The notes under the pieces were generated by a model. That model had not been told where the DNA came from. It made no database searches and saw nothing but the letters and a program-made list of their open reading frames with translations. A stretch of DNA of 64,000 bases from Aurelia coerulea (lineage: Eukaryota > Cnidaria > Scyphozoa > Semaeostomeae > Ulmaridae): NCBI GenBank assembly GCA_039566865.1, contig CM076957.1, forward strand, positions 9,681,896 through 9,745,895, given 5' to 3'. Below are positions 21,441-30,089 of this stretch, piece by piece (positions within the stretch are counted from its first letter, which is position 1; each line of letters opens with the position of its first letter). The position numbers and the translations under genes are program-made.

Positions 21441-22534
21441 ATCTTTACTTTGAAATTGATCACATAATATTTACTCTTGTATTCTGCAAGCAGCTCCACT
21501 TTCCCTTTAATTGGAATGTTCTCATTATTGTATGCAAACAATCTTGACCTAGATTTTACTATCACCTCTGATTCTCTGATTTCATTAAAACATTTCTGTG
21601 ATATTACATTGCATTGTGCTCCTGTGTCTATCTTGAAACTGGTCATTTTCCCATTTATAGTCATGTTAGCATTCCATTGTGAAGCTTTGCCTCCATTATT
21701 AATTGTGCCAATAAACATCTCTTCATTATCATCTGTAGAACTTTCATCAACATAATGAACTCTAGATCTATGAGCTCTTTTCCCCTTTGACTTGTTGGGC
21801 TTGTTATTTTTTTCTTTGGGCTTTGATTTGCAAACTGACTTGAAATGATTAGGTTTACCACAAGCATGACAATCTTTTCCAAAAGCTGGACACTGGTTTT
21901 TTCTATGCATAGTTCCACAGTTGTAACAACTTTGCCTGGATCTATTTTGTTTCTGCACAAAATCAACCTTCTCTTCCATTACTTTGCTAGATTCATTGAG
22001 ATACTGAGCCTGGGTTTTTGAAACTTCAGATGCTCTGCAGATATCTATTGCCTTGGTAAGACTTAAATCAGGCTCACGAAGTAATCGTTCCCTTAAATAA
22101 TTTGATTGTATGCCACAAACAATTCTGTCTCTTATCAAACTGTCACAAAGATCACCAAATTCACATTGTTTGGATAAACCTTTCAGCTCAGTTATGTAAA
22201 CATCAATAGATTTCGATCCTTGGACATGTGTGAAAAATTTGTACCGTTCATAAGTAACATTCTTTCTGGGACTACAATAAGCTTCAAACTGCTCACAAAC
22301 TGGTTTTATTTTCTTCTTGTCGCCTTCTGCCGTGAACTGAAAAGTGTTAAATACTTCGAGAGCTTCCTCGCCGACAAGATGAAGTAATGAAGCGACTTGT
22401 ATTTCTTCTGCTTTTTCATTCAAACCTGATGCAATACTGTAAATTTCAAAACGCTGTTTGAATTTTCTCCAGTTTTCACTGAGATTCCCTGTTAACTGCA
22501 AGCCAGTTGGAGGTTTTAATTGTGATGTAGCCAT
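21395..22534 (-). CDS. gag: Gypsy gag with zinc knuckles, plus protease
   Basis: 379 codons from ATG at 22534, about 45 bp after the primer-binding site. A capsid-type helical region fills residues 15-170. Two knuckles follow: CX2CX3HX4C at 203-215 (slightly short) and canonical CX2CX4HX4C at 222-235. A lysine-rich stretch comes next, then an aspartic protease with FKIDTGAQCNVIS (DTG at 303-305). The frame ends about 18 residues after it leaves the protease homology (NFKVK), where the true continuation lies in another phase. Gag packages the RNA and the protease matures the particle. Confidence 0.9.
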   Translation of the reverse strand: MATSQLKPPTGLQLTGNLSENWRKFKQRFEIYSIASGLNEKAEEIQVASLLHLVGEEALEVFNTFQFTAEGDKKKIKPVCEQFEAYCSPRKNVTYERYKFFTHVQGSKSIDVYITELKGLSKQCEFGDLCDSLIRDRIVCGIQSNYLRERLLREPDLSLTKAIDICRASEVSKTQAQYLNESSKVMEEKVDFVQKQNRSRQSCYNCGTMHRKNQCPAFGKDCHACGKPNHFKSVCKSKPKEKNNKPNKSKGKRAHRSRVHYVDESSTDDNEEMFIGTINNGGKASQWNANMTINGKMTSFKIDTGAQCNVISQKCFNEIRESEVIVKSRSRLFAYNNENIPIKGKVELLAEYKSKYYVINFKVKIWMCLLYLDYQHVNH

Positions 22535-22576
22535 CGATCTATATGTAACTAAACTCTTCTTAGTTTAGTTTAGTTT

Positions 22577-22594
22577 AGTTTACACCTGACACCA
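22577..22594 (-). other. Primer-binding site of the Gypsy element
   Basis: Directly after the 5' LTR the element strand reads TGGTGTCAGGTG. The first nine bases complement the CTGACACCA 3' end found on many leucine tRNAs. The later bases fit less well, so the tRNA identity is tentative. A short AACTAAACTAAACT repeat follows before gag. Confidence 0.65.
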
Positions 22595-22749
22595 TGTTAT
22601 ATTCTATAGTGGCCCGTGGCCCAGCATATATATATAATCAGTCAGACCGAACTCAAACACGCCTTAACCTAGGCCGGTCAACTCTTATCGCAACCCTCGT
22701 GCTCAACAACTACAACAACAATAGTAATAATAATCATAAATACATGACA
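22595..22749 (-). repeat. 5' LTR of the Gypsy element
   Basis: 155-bp copy of the 18366-18520 repeat, followed by the second target duplication TGATC at 22750-22754. It would contain the promoter for minus-strand transcription; no TATA box can be defended with confidence. Confidence 0.95.
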
Positions 22750-23412
22750 TGATCTTGTTGCTAAGCTTTGATCCTGTGCAGCAATTATCAATCCCTCAGT
22801 TTCTCCTTTAAGTCCAGGACTCTTAAGCCATTTGTGAGTCTGTTCTATTTCAACATCTGGCTTATTCACCCTAGTTGGATACTGGCCATGCATCGCTTTT
22901 CCTTCCCATATCTGTCTCATCTTCTCATGTGCCTTCTTCTTTGTCTCCTGCTTTACTCTTTTAGCAAATAAAGTGATTTTTTCTTGTTGTATTCTAGCAG
23001 TGTCTGGTACTTCTAACTCTCCTTTAAATTTTCTGGCATCTTTTGCAACAGAATAAAGCTTCTTGCTGTTTTCATGCCGGTACACAAGTTTGAGAAGGGG
23101 ATCTTCTGTTTGTTCCAGGTACGAGTTTAGCCCCACTGTGGTTGTTTTGAACACGAGTTCGAGCTGAGTGAGGCCCCGTCCGCCACCTTCTCTCGGTAGG
23201 TACATTCTTTCCACATCAGCTTTTGGGTGGTTCATCCTCTCCATAGTTAACAGCTTCCTTGTCTTTGTATCCAGCTTTCTTATTTCACTCATCTGCCAGT
23301 TTACAATGTTGACACTATAAGTAAATACGGGTACAGCAAGTGTATTGATTGCTTTTATCTTGTTTGATCCGTTGAGTTCACTTTTTGTTACCAGTTTCAC
23401 TCTCCTGTAGTA
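22750..23412 (-). pseudogene. R2-like element, thumb and linker (middle piece)
   Basis: After the TAA at 23413-23415 the same frame continues YYRRVKLVTKSELNGSNKIK, LAVPVFTYSVNIVNWQMSEI, LDTKTRKLLTMERMNHPKAD and GGGRGLTQLELVFK, the thumb region of R2-group RTs. It runs to AAQDQSLATRS, where the Gypsy element interrupts. The short tail after RS (CHVF...) is read from the LTR and is not part of the protein. Confidence 0.85.
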
Positions 23413-25334
23413 TTATTTTCTAATTTGTTCTTTCATGGTGGCATGCTGTATACCATCACCTTCATTGATCCCTAGATATGTGTAAGCACCTTCCTCTTCT
23501 AGCTCCTTTATTGTTGTATTAGTGTCTACTGTGATGTCTGTAGTTTGTGTGAGCTTGCCCCTCTTGAATGTGGCTTTGGCACATTTTGCAAGGCCGAACT
23601 GCATGCAGATATCGTCACTGAAGGTCTTGATTGTCTTGAGCAGCCCCTCCTGTTGATTGTCGTTTTTCACATAGGTCTTCACATCGTCCATATAGAACAA
23701 ATGGCTAATTTTCTTACCGCCTACTTCATACCCATATCCAGTGTTGTTGAGCATAGTGCTGAGTGGTGCTAATGACAGGCAGAACAAAAGTGGCGATAAC
23801 GAGTCTCCTTGAAAGATACCACTTTGAATGCTTATTGATCTTGTCTTAATTGTACCCTGACTGTGACTTAGAGACAGTGTGGTCTTCCAGTTGCTCATAC
23901 TCCCCGTCATGAATCTTATTAATATTGGGGACAACTTGTACATTTCCATTGCCTTAATGATCCAAGAGTGCGGGACACTATCAAATGCCTTACTGTAATC
24001 AATCCATGCGGTGCTGAGGCTCTTTTTCTTGTTCTTACAATCTTCAAGTATCATTTTATTTTTCAATAATTGATCTTTGCAGCCATAGCTTCCTCTCTTA
24101 CATCCTTTCTGTTCTTGTGGTAACAGGTTGTTTCTTTCAAGGAAGGTGTATGTTCTCTCAGTTATGACGGATGTTAGGACTTTGTAAGTTGTTGGCAAGC
24201 AGGCTATTGGCCTGTAGTTCTTCGGGTGCTTCGGGTGCTTCGTTTCATTGTTTTTTGGTAGCAGATATGTCAAGCCTTGTGTCAGCCATTCTGGACTCTT
24301 TTCTGGGTTCCTTACAATATCATTGTATGCTGTTGTTAAGCCACTATGTAATCTCTCCAGGTTTTTTAACCAGAAGTTTGGTACTCTGTCAATGCCTGGT
24401 GACTTCCAGTTGCTGGTCTTTTTTAGTGCCAAGGTCACTTCACCATCCTCAATATCCTTCCACTCTTGAGTAAGCTGGTTTTTCATCATTTCATCTTGCT
24501 GTCGTATCCATTCTGCCGTTTCATCATGATGTTTCTCATTTTCCCAGATGTTACTCCAAAATGCCTCTATTTCTTCAACTGGAGGTGGCTCTTCAACATT
24601 TACCTGCTTTTTACCTAGTTCTCGATAAAGCTTCTTGGTATCTTCCTTGAAGAGTTTGTTTTGTCGGAAAAATTTGCCCCTTTTCACATATCTTCTGATC
24701 CTCTGTGCTTTCGCTAAAATTTCTTGCTTTAGCCTTTCCCTCACTGCCGGTATATCTCGAGCCTCTTTGATGTTGTATTTCTGCTTCATTCGCCTTTGCT
24801 GTCTTTGGTTTACTTTTGATCCTTTTTCCATTTCAGAAAGCACGGACAGGTCACTCCTTTTGTACTGTATATCCTTCTCCAGCTTTTCTTTCCATTTCGG
24901 CTGTTTTCTTTTGTTTTGTTTGGGTTTCTTCAGCTTGATGCCTATTGATTCTGTAATGACTGCAGCAGTTGCATAGGCTAGCTGGTTGATTGATGTGATG
25001 TTAAGTGTCTCCTTGTAGTTATCTATGATGTCCGCTATAATTTGATTGCCTGTTCTGATAAGCTTTTTGGCAGTTTTATCTTTTGTGATCTTAGGAAGTG
25101 GATCTCTATCTTCTATATCTAGATGTTTTATTTCTTCCCATCTTCTTTGAATTTCATCAGACAAGGACTGGTACATCTCATCTAGCTGCTGATCTTGACT
25201 TGCTCGTCTCTCATCTGCCTGGTCACCTTGGGTATCGTCTGCTTCTTCGATATTTTCAGATGGTGTATTCTGTTGATCGATGTCTTCTCTTTGTTGATCA
25301 TTCTGGTTCAATCTTTCTCTTACTTTCCTTCTGA

Positions 25335-25463
25335 TGATTTCCAATTCGGCATCTGTTAATCTCTTTTTTTTAATGATGTCTCTTCTAACATTTGCAAGTT
25401 TGTTTGCATCTATATTATTATTATTATTATTATTGATGTTTAATCTTCCTGTGGGATTTGCTG
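25335..25463. repeat. Direct repeat copy 1 (contains a new AAT run)
   Basis: Matches 26177-26280 apart from a 24-bp ATT insertion at 25411-25434. Together the two copies flank a foreign RT fragment. This copy lies inside the N-terminal coding part of the R2-like element. Confidence 0.9.
25411..25434. repeat. (ATT)n tract inside a coding region
   Basis: A 24-bp TAT/ATT run absent from the otherwise matching copy at 26177-26280, where GCATC is joined directly to GATGTT. On the coding strand it adds asparagine codons in frame and leaves the reading frame open. Confidence 0.9.
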
Positions 25464-26176
25464 CAGCGAAGGAAAAAAGCGATTTCTATAATAAGGAACA
25501 ACGGCTATTGGCCTAACATTCAAAGAAATGAAGATTATTACGCTCAGTCCATAACATGCATTTGTGTATGTAAATTTGCGAATTGTCAATTGTCCAGCGA
25601 ATCCCCAAGAAGAATTTTAGTATCTTTGCTTGTTAGTCTTTTTCTCCTGATGCATAGTTTCCTATTTGTTTCATCACTTTTGCGCTGAAAGAAGAATTAA
25701 CGGATGATGTTGTTGTTGTGACGCAACGATGCTTCCATAGAAGTGAAACCCAGTAAATGTGCAGTTATGTATGCAAGGAGGTCTGGCAACAACTGGTACA
25801 AAGGCAAGGCAGATAAGAAGCCAACTGTGTCAATTCAGGCTCTCTCGCTTTCCGGTGAAGATACTGTTCAGGTTTATGAAGTTATAGAAAGTTACAAAGA
25901 TCTATTGGAGAAAATAACAAGCTGCAAATTGCCTCTCTCTCTAAAGGCTAGTGCTTTAAATAACATGGCTCTCGCGAAGATTCTCCACCATTTTTACAAT
26001 ACGAGGTTTACAGAGGAGCAGTTGGAGCTCATGGATAAGTCCTTGGTGAAGGCAGTTCGAAATATGTATGATTTGTATGAAACAACAACACAACTCATAA
26101 TCTTCTTACCACGTGAGCACGGAGGGATTGGAGTTAAACGTGTGTCAGATGTGTATAGGTCAACAAGGGTTTGTTT
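25464..26176 (+). pseudogene. Foreign LINE RT thumb fragment inserted in the R2-like element
   Basis: The plus-strand frame (from about 25743) reads MKPSKCAVMYARRSG, SLSGEDTVQVYEVIESYKDL, SLKASALNNMALAKILHHF, FTEEQLELMDKSLVKAVRNM and FLPREHGGIGVKRVSDVYRS. This is the thumb region of another LINE lineage (the LPREHGGIGVKR block is typical of RT C-terminal regions). The opposite orientation and the roughly 104-bp flanking repeats mark it as an insertion. The first 280 bp (25464-25742) show no recognisable coding. Confidence 0.7.
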
Positions 26177-26280
26177 GATTTCCAATTCGGCATCTGTTAA
26201 TCTCTTTTTTTTAATGATGTCTCTTCTAACATTTGCAAGTTTGTTTGCATCGATGTTTAATCTTCCTGTGGGATTTGCTG
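26177..26280. repeat. Direct repeat copy 2
   Basis: About 104 bp identical to 25335-25463 without the ATT run. On the minus strand it encodes PTGRLNIDANKLANVRRDII and KKKRLTDAELE, the R2-like N-terminal region. Confidence 0.9.
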
Positions 26281-26406
26281 TTCTCCATAACATGTATGTT
26301 TGCTTTGTGTTAGTCTCTCCTGATGGTTTCATCTGCGCTTTAACGTATGCTTCCATCACTTGTTTATACTCCTCCCTAGTCCATGTAACTCTCTTTTTTT
26401 AGTTTG
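26177..26406 (-). pseudogene. R2-like element, N-terminal Myb-like segment
   Basis: The minus strand reads KKRVTWTREEYKQVMEAY, then KAQMKPSGETNTKQTYMLWR and TANPTGRLNIDANKLANVRR. The WTxEEY start with spaced aromatic residues resembles the first helices of a Myb/SANT DNA-binding repeat, which R2-group proteins commonly carry at their N-terminus. No second tryptophan-rich helix is clear beyond YMLWR. Upstream the frame meets a stop inside (AAT)n, so the true start is lost. Confidence 0.65.
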
Positions 26407-26417
26407 ATTGATGACTA

Positions 26418-26451
26418 TATTATTATTATTATTATTATTGTTATTGTTATA

Positions 26452-26534
<83 letters not shown>
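26418..26534. repeat. (ATT)n microsatellite between R2-like 5' end and PLE group B
   Basis: About 117 bp, one of the longest tracts here, with a few GTT and AAT interruptions near its left end. It separates the minus-strand R2-like 5' end from the 5'-truncated start of a plus-strand PLE. Confidence 0.95.
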
Positions 26535-26535
<1 letters not shown>

Positions 26536-26537
26536 CA

Positions 26538-27310
26538 GGGTTAAAGGTCTGGATCGTACTTCCTTACTTTCTCGGCAACAACAACCAAAGGACGACACAC
26601 GGATGCCATTGGTGTTGACGTACCATCCAGCTTTGCATAAGGTCTACGAAATTCTGCGCAAATCTGAGAATATTCTTTGCGTAGATGAGGGGCACAAAAA
26701 TGTTTTTAGGGACAAAATCTTTGTATCTTTTAGGAAGGCAAAAAGTCTTAAGGATAATCTGGTACGGGCGAAGCTTCAGCCATTGGAGGAGGAGGAGTTG
26801 GTGGAAAAGGGGACATTTAAGTGCAATGGCAGAAGGAGTTGTCAAATCTGTCCTCTAATACAAGAAGGGGATACCTTTAAAAATGCAGATGATTCTAGGA
26901 CATTTAAAGTATTTTCAGGGGCCTTTCATTGCAACACAGAAAGTGTGGTTTATATGTTGCAGTGTAACTGTTGCAATAAAAAGTACATAGGCAGCACAAA
27001 AAACAAGTTTAGGCAAAGGTTTAATGTTTATAAATCGTATTTCAGGACATACGCACGCAAACATACCGAGGGCACTCTTGGGACAGGGAAACCTGTCCCA
27101 CAAGCTGGCTTTTTTAGCCATTTTTTCGATGAACAACACGGGGGAAACTTTTCTGTTACCATCAAAATTATTGACACAGCAGAGGATGTCTACTCACTTC
27201 GAAGAAAAGAGTTATTTTGGCAATACAAACTTGGAACATTCGTACCCGCGGGCCTAAACGAGAGGGCAGCAGATATTGAGCTCGATATGTTTGCGTGTGG
27301 GTCGGCATGA
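26538..27310 (+). CDS. Penelope-like GIY-YIG endonuclease region (group B)
   Basis: The frame is open from the element edge to TGA at 27310; the first ATG is at 26603 (MPLVLTYHPALHKVYEIL). It includes the post-RT region with FVSFRKAKSLKDNLVRAKL, a Cys linker (FKCNGRRSCQICPL), and the nuclease: VVYMLQCNCCNKKYIGSTK (GIY and YIG parts), FRQRFNVYKSYFRTYARKH (catalytic Arg region), a His-rich loop, YSLRRKELFWQYKLGTF and a closing LNERAADIELDMFACGSA. No lesion is visible within it. As a 5'-truncated piece it lacks RT and a natural start, so translation is doubtful. Confidence 0.85.
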
Positions 27311-27789
27311 ATTCTGCCATTACACTTAACTTAGGAGTCTGGGTCTACTTGGGCGGGGCACTCTAGACTTTGGCTTTGTGTTGTTTACACATGGTGGTAG
27401 GGTGGAATTCCCTATCATGCCATCCGGGATTTAGCAGAGGCAAAAATAGTTTTTAGCCGTTTTGCAAATCCTTTGAGGGTCATTGGATGGATGTTTTTCT
27501 CAGTAGTTCTTGGCTCCAACAACATGAGAGTAGGGCTGCCAGTCCCAGGGGTTTCGATTGGAGACGGAAAAGGAGGGAAGGAGGAATTGAAAATTGAATG
27601 GAGATCCACTTTAGAGACGGGGTTTTTTATAGTTGATATCTTAGTCGTATTGTATGATGTTGTTGCCTTTATATTTCACTTTGTTGTCTCCATTGTTATT
27701 TAAAGTAAAACAAGTTTTTGTAAACCGTATTGTAATGCAAATTAAATATTTATGTATTTATACTTGCTCGGCTGTCCCAGTTTTAGTAA

Positions 27790-27814
27790 CTGACGAAGAT
27801 TTTATAATCGAAAC
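27790..27814 (+). ncRNA. Hammerhead-ribozyme-like core, PLE group B (site 5)
   Basis: CTGACGA, one unpaired A, helix GATT-TTAT-AATC, then GAAAC. It is identical to site 3. Confidence 0.55.
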
Positions 27815-27886
27815 GTTTTTATTTAAACAGTTGTGTTTCTACATTTTATTTTCTGTTTATTCTGGATGTGGTTTTAGTTTATATAT

Positions 27887-27910
27887 ATTATTATTATTAT
27901 TATTATTATT
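27887..27910. repeat. (ATT)n microsatellite between two opposed PLEs
   Basis: 24 bp of ATT. The 3' end of group B (plus strand) and the 3' end of group A (minus strand) meet here tail to tail. Confidence 0.95.
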
Positions 27911-27984
27911 GTAAAAGTAAAGATTGATACGTCTTGTTTGCTAGTTGATAACACGCAAGGAAAACAAGATATTTTCATGAAAAT

Positions 27985-28011
27985 TTTCGATCTTTCGTGG
28001 ATCTTCTTCAG
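27985..28011 (-). ncRNA. Hammerhead-ribozyme-like core, PLE group A (site 6)
   Basis: On the minus strand: CTGAAGA, one unpaired A, helix GATC-CACGAAA-GATC, then GAAAA. The helix has a different sequence from the group B copies yet still pairs fully. It overlaps the end of the coding frame (stop at 28008). Confidence 0.55.
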
Positions 28012-30017
28012 TCATAATTAAGCGTTCTATAAATAACTAAAACGTTAAGTAGCTGTTGGAGAATGTTGCGTTCTATGAACTTTCGAATTAAGAGTTCGCT
28101 AAACTGTAAAGTTCGATTAATGTGGCGAAACAGATAAAGTAAATACAAATTATGATTAGGAAAAAGCTTGTAATATGTCCTTCCGAATTCATTCATGGTA
28201 TTGTTCAGACCACGAGGTTCTCTCGTGTCGAGCCTAGTTATCCAGACATTTTCATAAAATTCCAGAGTGTTATGATCACCCTCTACATTTTGCAAGATGT
28301 GTACAGTTAAGTCTCTGTCGAAATCACAATCGTGGCTTTCGAAAAAGTGTCTTCCCAGTTCTGTGGCGTCCGGATCATGCTTTGCATCGCTTCTATGCTT
28401 GTTGAATCTTTGACTCAATGTTGTCGATGTGTAGCCTACGTATAACTGTTTGTGTTTTCTGCACTCGGCGGCATAAATAACATTTTTTGTGGAACAATTC
28501 CCTCCTTCAATGAGGCATGATTTACCTGAATTTATGTTGTGCAATTTGTCCACTTGACCCATGTGACTGCATAGTTTGCAGGGCCGGCCCCGCTTCTTTG
28601 TGCCTTTCTGCGTGCATCTGACGCTGTAACCATTTCGTCTGATCTTTTGTTCAGATTGAATTAGTGTGGCTCGAATATTAGTATTTCTTCTGAAGGAAAC
28701 GATTGGAGGCTCTGGAAATACATTTTTAAGCTTTGGATGTTCATCAATCATGGTCCGATAGTTCCCGTGCAATAGTTTAGAAATTCCTTTGAATTTCTGA
28801 TGCCAGTTCACCACTAGGGGTATCCTCTGATTTGAAATGCTGGATATTTTCGCTTTTGGCTGTAGTAATTCCTGACGATCCTTCTGCGCAACGACCTCAG
28901 CAATTCGTATCATCTTGCCTCTTGAATATCCTCGCTGAACATAAAACTTGACAAACTCGGATGCATGCTTTCGATAGTCGTTGATAAGAGTGCAAATTCT
29001 TCGGATTCTAATGAATTGTGAAAGTGGGTTGGAGCGTATGGTATGCGGAGGATGATCAGATGTATTATGTAAATAGGTGTGTGTTGCTGTTGGTTTACTG
29101 TATAGTTCGGTTAGGATTTTGCCATCCTGGATCTTTACCCTTGTATCAAGAAATACAACGTTTGAGATCGAGTATTCCGATGTAAACTTGATATTCGAAT
29201 TTTACTTGTTTTTGGCAGCGTACGAATTACAAAATGATAGAAAATGGTTAAGACTTTTCAGGTCATCTTTCCATACGAAAAAAATGTCATCTATAAATCT
29301 GACCCATGATACTGGACTCTTGCCATATAGTGTTGCATAATCTTCTAATAATTTCGTTTCAAATTGAGACATAAATAGGTTTGCGAAATTCACGGCCATT
29401 GGTGTTCCCATGGCAGTTCCTTTGATTTGATGAAAATACTGTCCCATGAAAGATAACGTGTTCGACTTGAGGATAAACAATATGAGGTCAGAAATGACCT
29501 TGGACGGAATTGACTTATTTTTGCGTTTTTCTAGCGCTTCGAAACATGCTTTAGCGCCCTCGTCATGGTCGATATTAGGATAAAGAGAGCTCACGTCCAT
29601 TGTTACTAAGAAAATATCGTTCTGATCTTTAATTTCATTGTTTTGACTCTCGACATGCTTTACAAATTCCGTTGTATCTTTGATGTAGGAAGCAGTTTTA
29701 GTTGCAGCGGGTTTTGTGAAGCTGTCTACCCACTCAGAAAGTTTTGCTGTACATGAATCATATCCACTACAGATAGGGCGCAGTGGTGGAAGATTTTCAA
29801 AAACTTTGTGAATCTTCGGTAGGCCATAAAAACAGGGTGTTCTATTACCCTCCCTTAATTTGGTATCTTCAACGTCGTCGATGTAACCATTATTGAGCAT
29901 ATCAGTGATTTTCTTGTTTAAAGTCTCTCGATAATCCGGGTTTGGATCTGTGAAGATTTGTTCATAGAAGGTTTCATCTTGAAACATTGCGAAACAATAC
30001 AATGCATTGCGAAACAT
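28008..30017 (-). pseudogene. Penelope-like RT plus GIY-YIG protein, one nonsense codon
   Basis: One frame of about 670 codons. RT part: NRTPCFYGLPKIHK, LRPICSGYDSCTAKLSEWVD, FLVTMDVSSLYPNIDHDEGA (motif A), GTAMGTPMAVNFANLFM (motif B) and WVRFIDDIFFVW (motif C with the FIDD form usual in PLEs). A TAA at 29202-29204 follows SYAAKNK. The same frame then resumes with NSNIKFTSEYS, VVFLDTRVKIQDGKI, the thumb, a Cys linker (RGRPCKLCSHMG) and the nuclease NVIYAAECRKHKQLYVGYTS with FNKHRSDAKHDPDATELGRH. Apart from the nonsense codon and the missing N-terminus it is intact, so inactivation is recent. Confidence 0.9.
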
Positions 30018-30024
30018 TGCGTGC

Positions 30025-30025
<1 letters not shown>

Positions 30026-30089
<64 letters not shown>
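30026..30089. repeat. (ATT)n microsatellite between PLE 5' ends
   Basis: 64 bp of ATT. The truncated 5' end of group A (minus strand) lies on the left and the truncated 5' end of group C (plus strand) lies on the right. Confidence 0.95.

Larger units (their letters stand above)
18366..22749 (-). mobile_element. Ty3/Gypsy LTR retrotransposon, full length, inactivated
   Basis: Bounded by two 155-bp direct repeats and a 5-bp target duplication (TGATC at 18361-18365 and 22750-22754). The internal region on the minus strand carries a primer-binding site, gag with two zinc knuckles, protease, RT, RNase H and integrase in the Gypsy order, then a purine-rich tract and the 3' LTR. No envelope gene is present. 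Pol carries one nonsense codon (TAA at 20874-20876) and a frame change after the protease (near 21440). The LTRs look identical over their length on inspection, so insertion was recent. It landed inside the endonuclease-linker part of an R2-like element. Confidence 0.95.
23413..25463 (-). pseudogene. R2-like element, linker and reverse transcriptase
   Basis: The frame is open from about 25463 to the TAA at 23413. It contains a charged, basic N-terminal linker, then the RT: KKTSNWKSPGIDRVPNFWLK, NYRPIACLPTTYKVLTSVI, WIDYSKAFDSVPHSWIIKAM (motif A), IQSGIFQGDSLSPLLFCLSL (motif B) and HLFYMDDVKTYV (motif C, YMDD near 23690). All palm aspartates are present. The segment upstream of TTG at 25344 stays in frame (RRDIIKKKRLTDAELE) and includes a run of asparagines from an AAT microsatellite at 25411-25434. 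In a live copy the RT would prime on nicked target DNA. Confidence 0.9.
17675..26406 (-). mobile_element. Large R2/NeSL-like LINE with two nested insertions
   Basis: Minus-strand pieces at 26406-26177, 25463-22750 and 18365-17675 join into one element: an N-terminal Myb-like segment, a basic linker, an RT with YMDD, the thumb, a CCHC knuckle and a restriction-like endonuclease. It is interrupted by a Ty3/Gypsy element (18366-22749) and by a foreign RT fragment (25464-26176). Both outer ends abut (ATT)n. Removing the inserts leaves about 3.6 kb, a normal length for this group. I count two nonsense codons in the coding sequence (TAA at 23413-23415 and TGA near 18187), so this copy could not make full-length protein. 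Confidence 0.85.
26535..27884 (+). mobile_element. Penelope-like element group B, 5' truncated
   Basis: Starts at the (ATT)n, with coding sequence already open, and ends at (ATT)n after a 3' untranslated region with hammerhead-like core. Its last 644 bp are repeated at 12537-13180. The RT is missing. Confidence 0.9.
27911..30025 (-). mobile_element. Penelope-like element group A, longest copy
   Basis: Minus-strand PLE with RT and GIY-YIG in one frame, a 3' end at 27911 with hammerhead-like core, and a 5' truncation at the (ATT)n at 30026. It is the most complete PLE in the window. Confidence 0.9.

Noticed and set aside
18366..22749. An intact or infectious retroviral provirus
   Set aside because: There is no envelope frame, and pol carries a nonsense codon and a frame change. 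The gene order and LTRs fit an ordinary Ty3/Gypsy retrotransposon.
12769..27703. A conserved 76-residue protein at 12769-12999 and 27473-27703
   Set aside because: The two frames are identical only because the whole 644-bp PLE 3' end is duplicated. They lie in untranslated sequence and other PLE ends do not preserve the frame.
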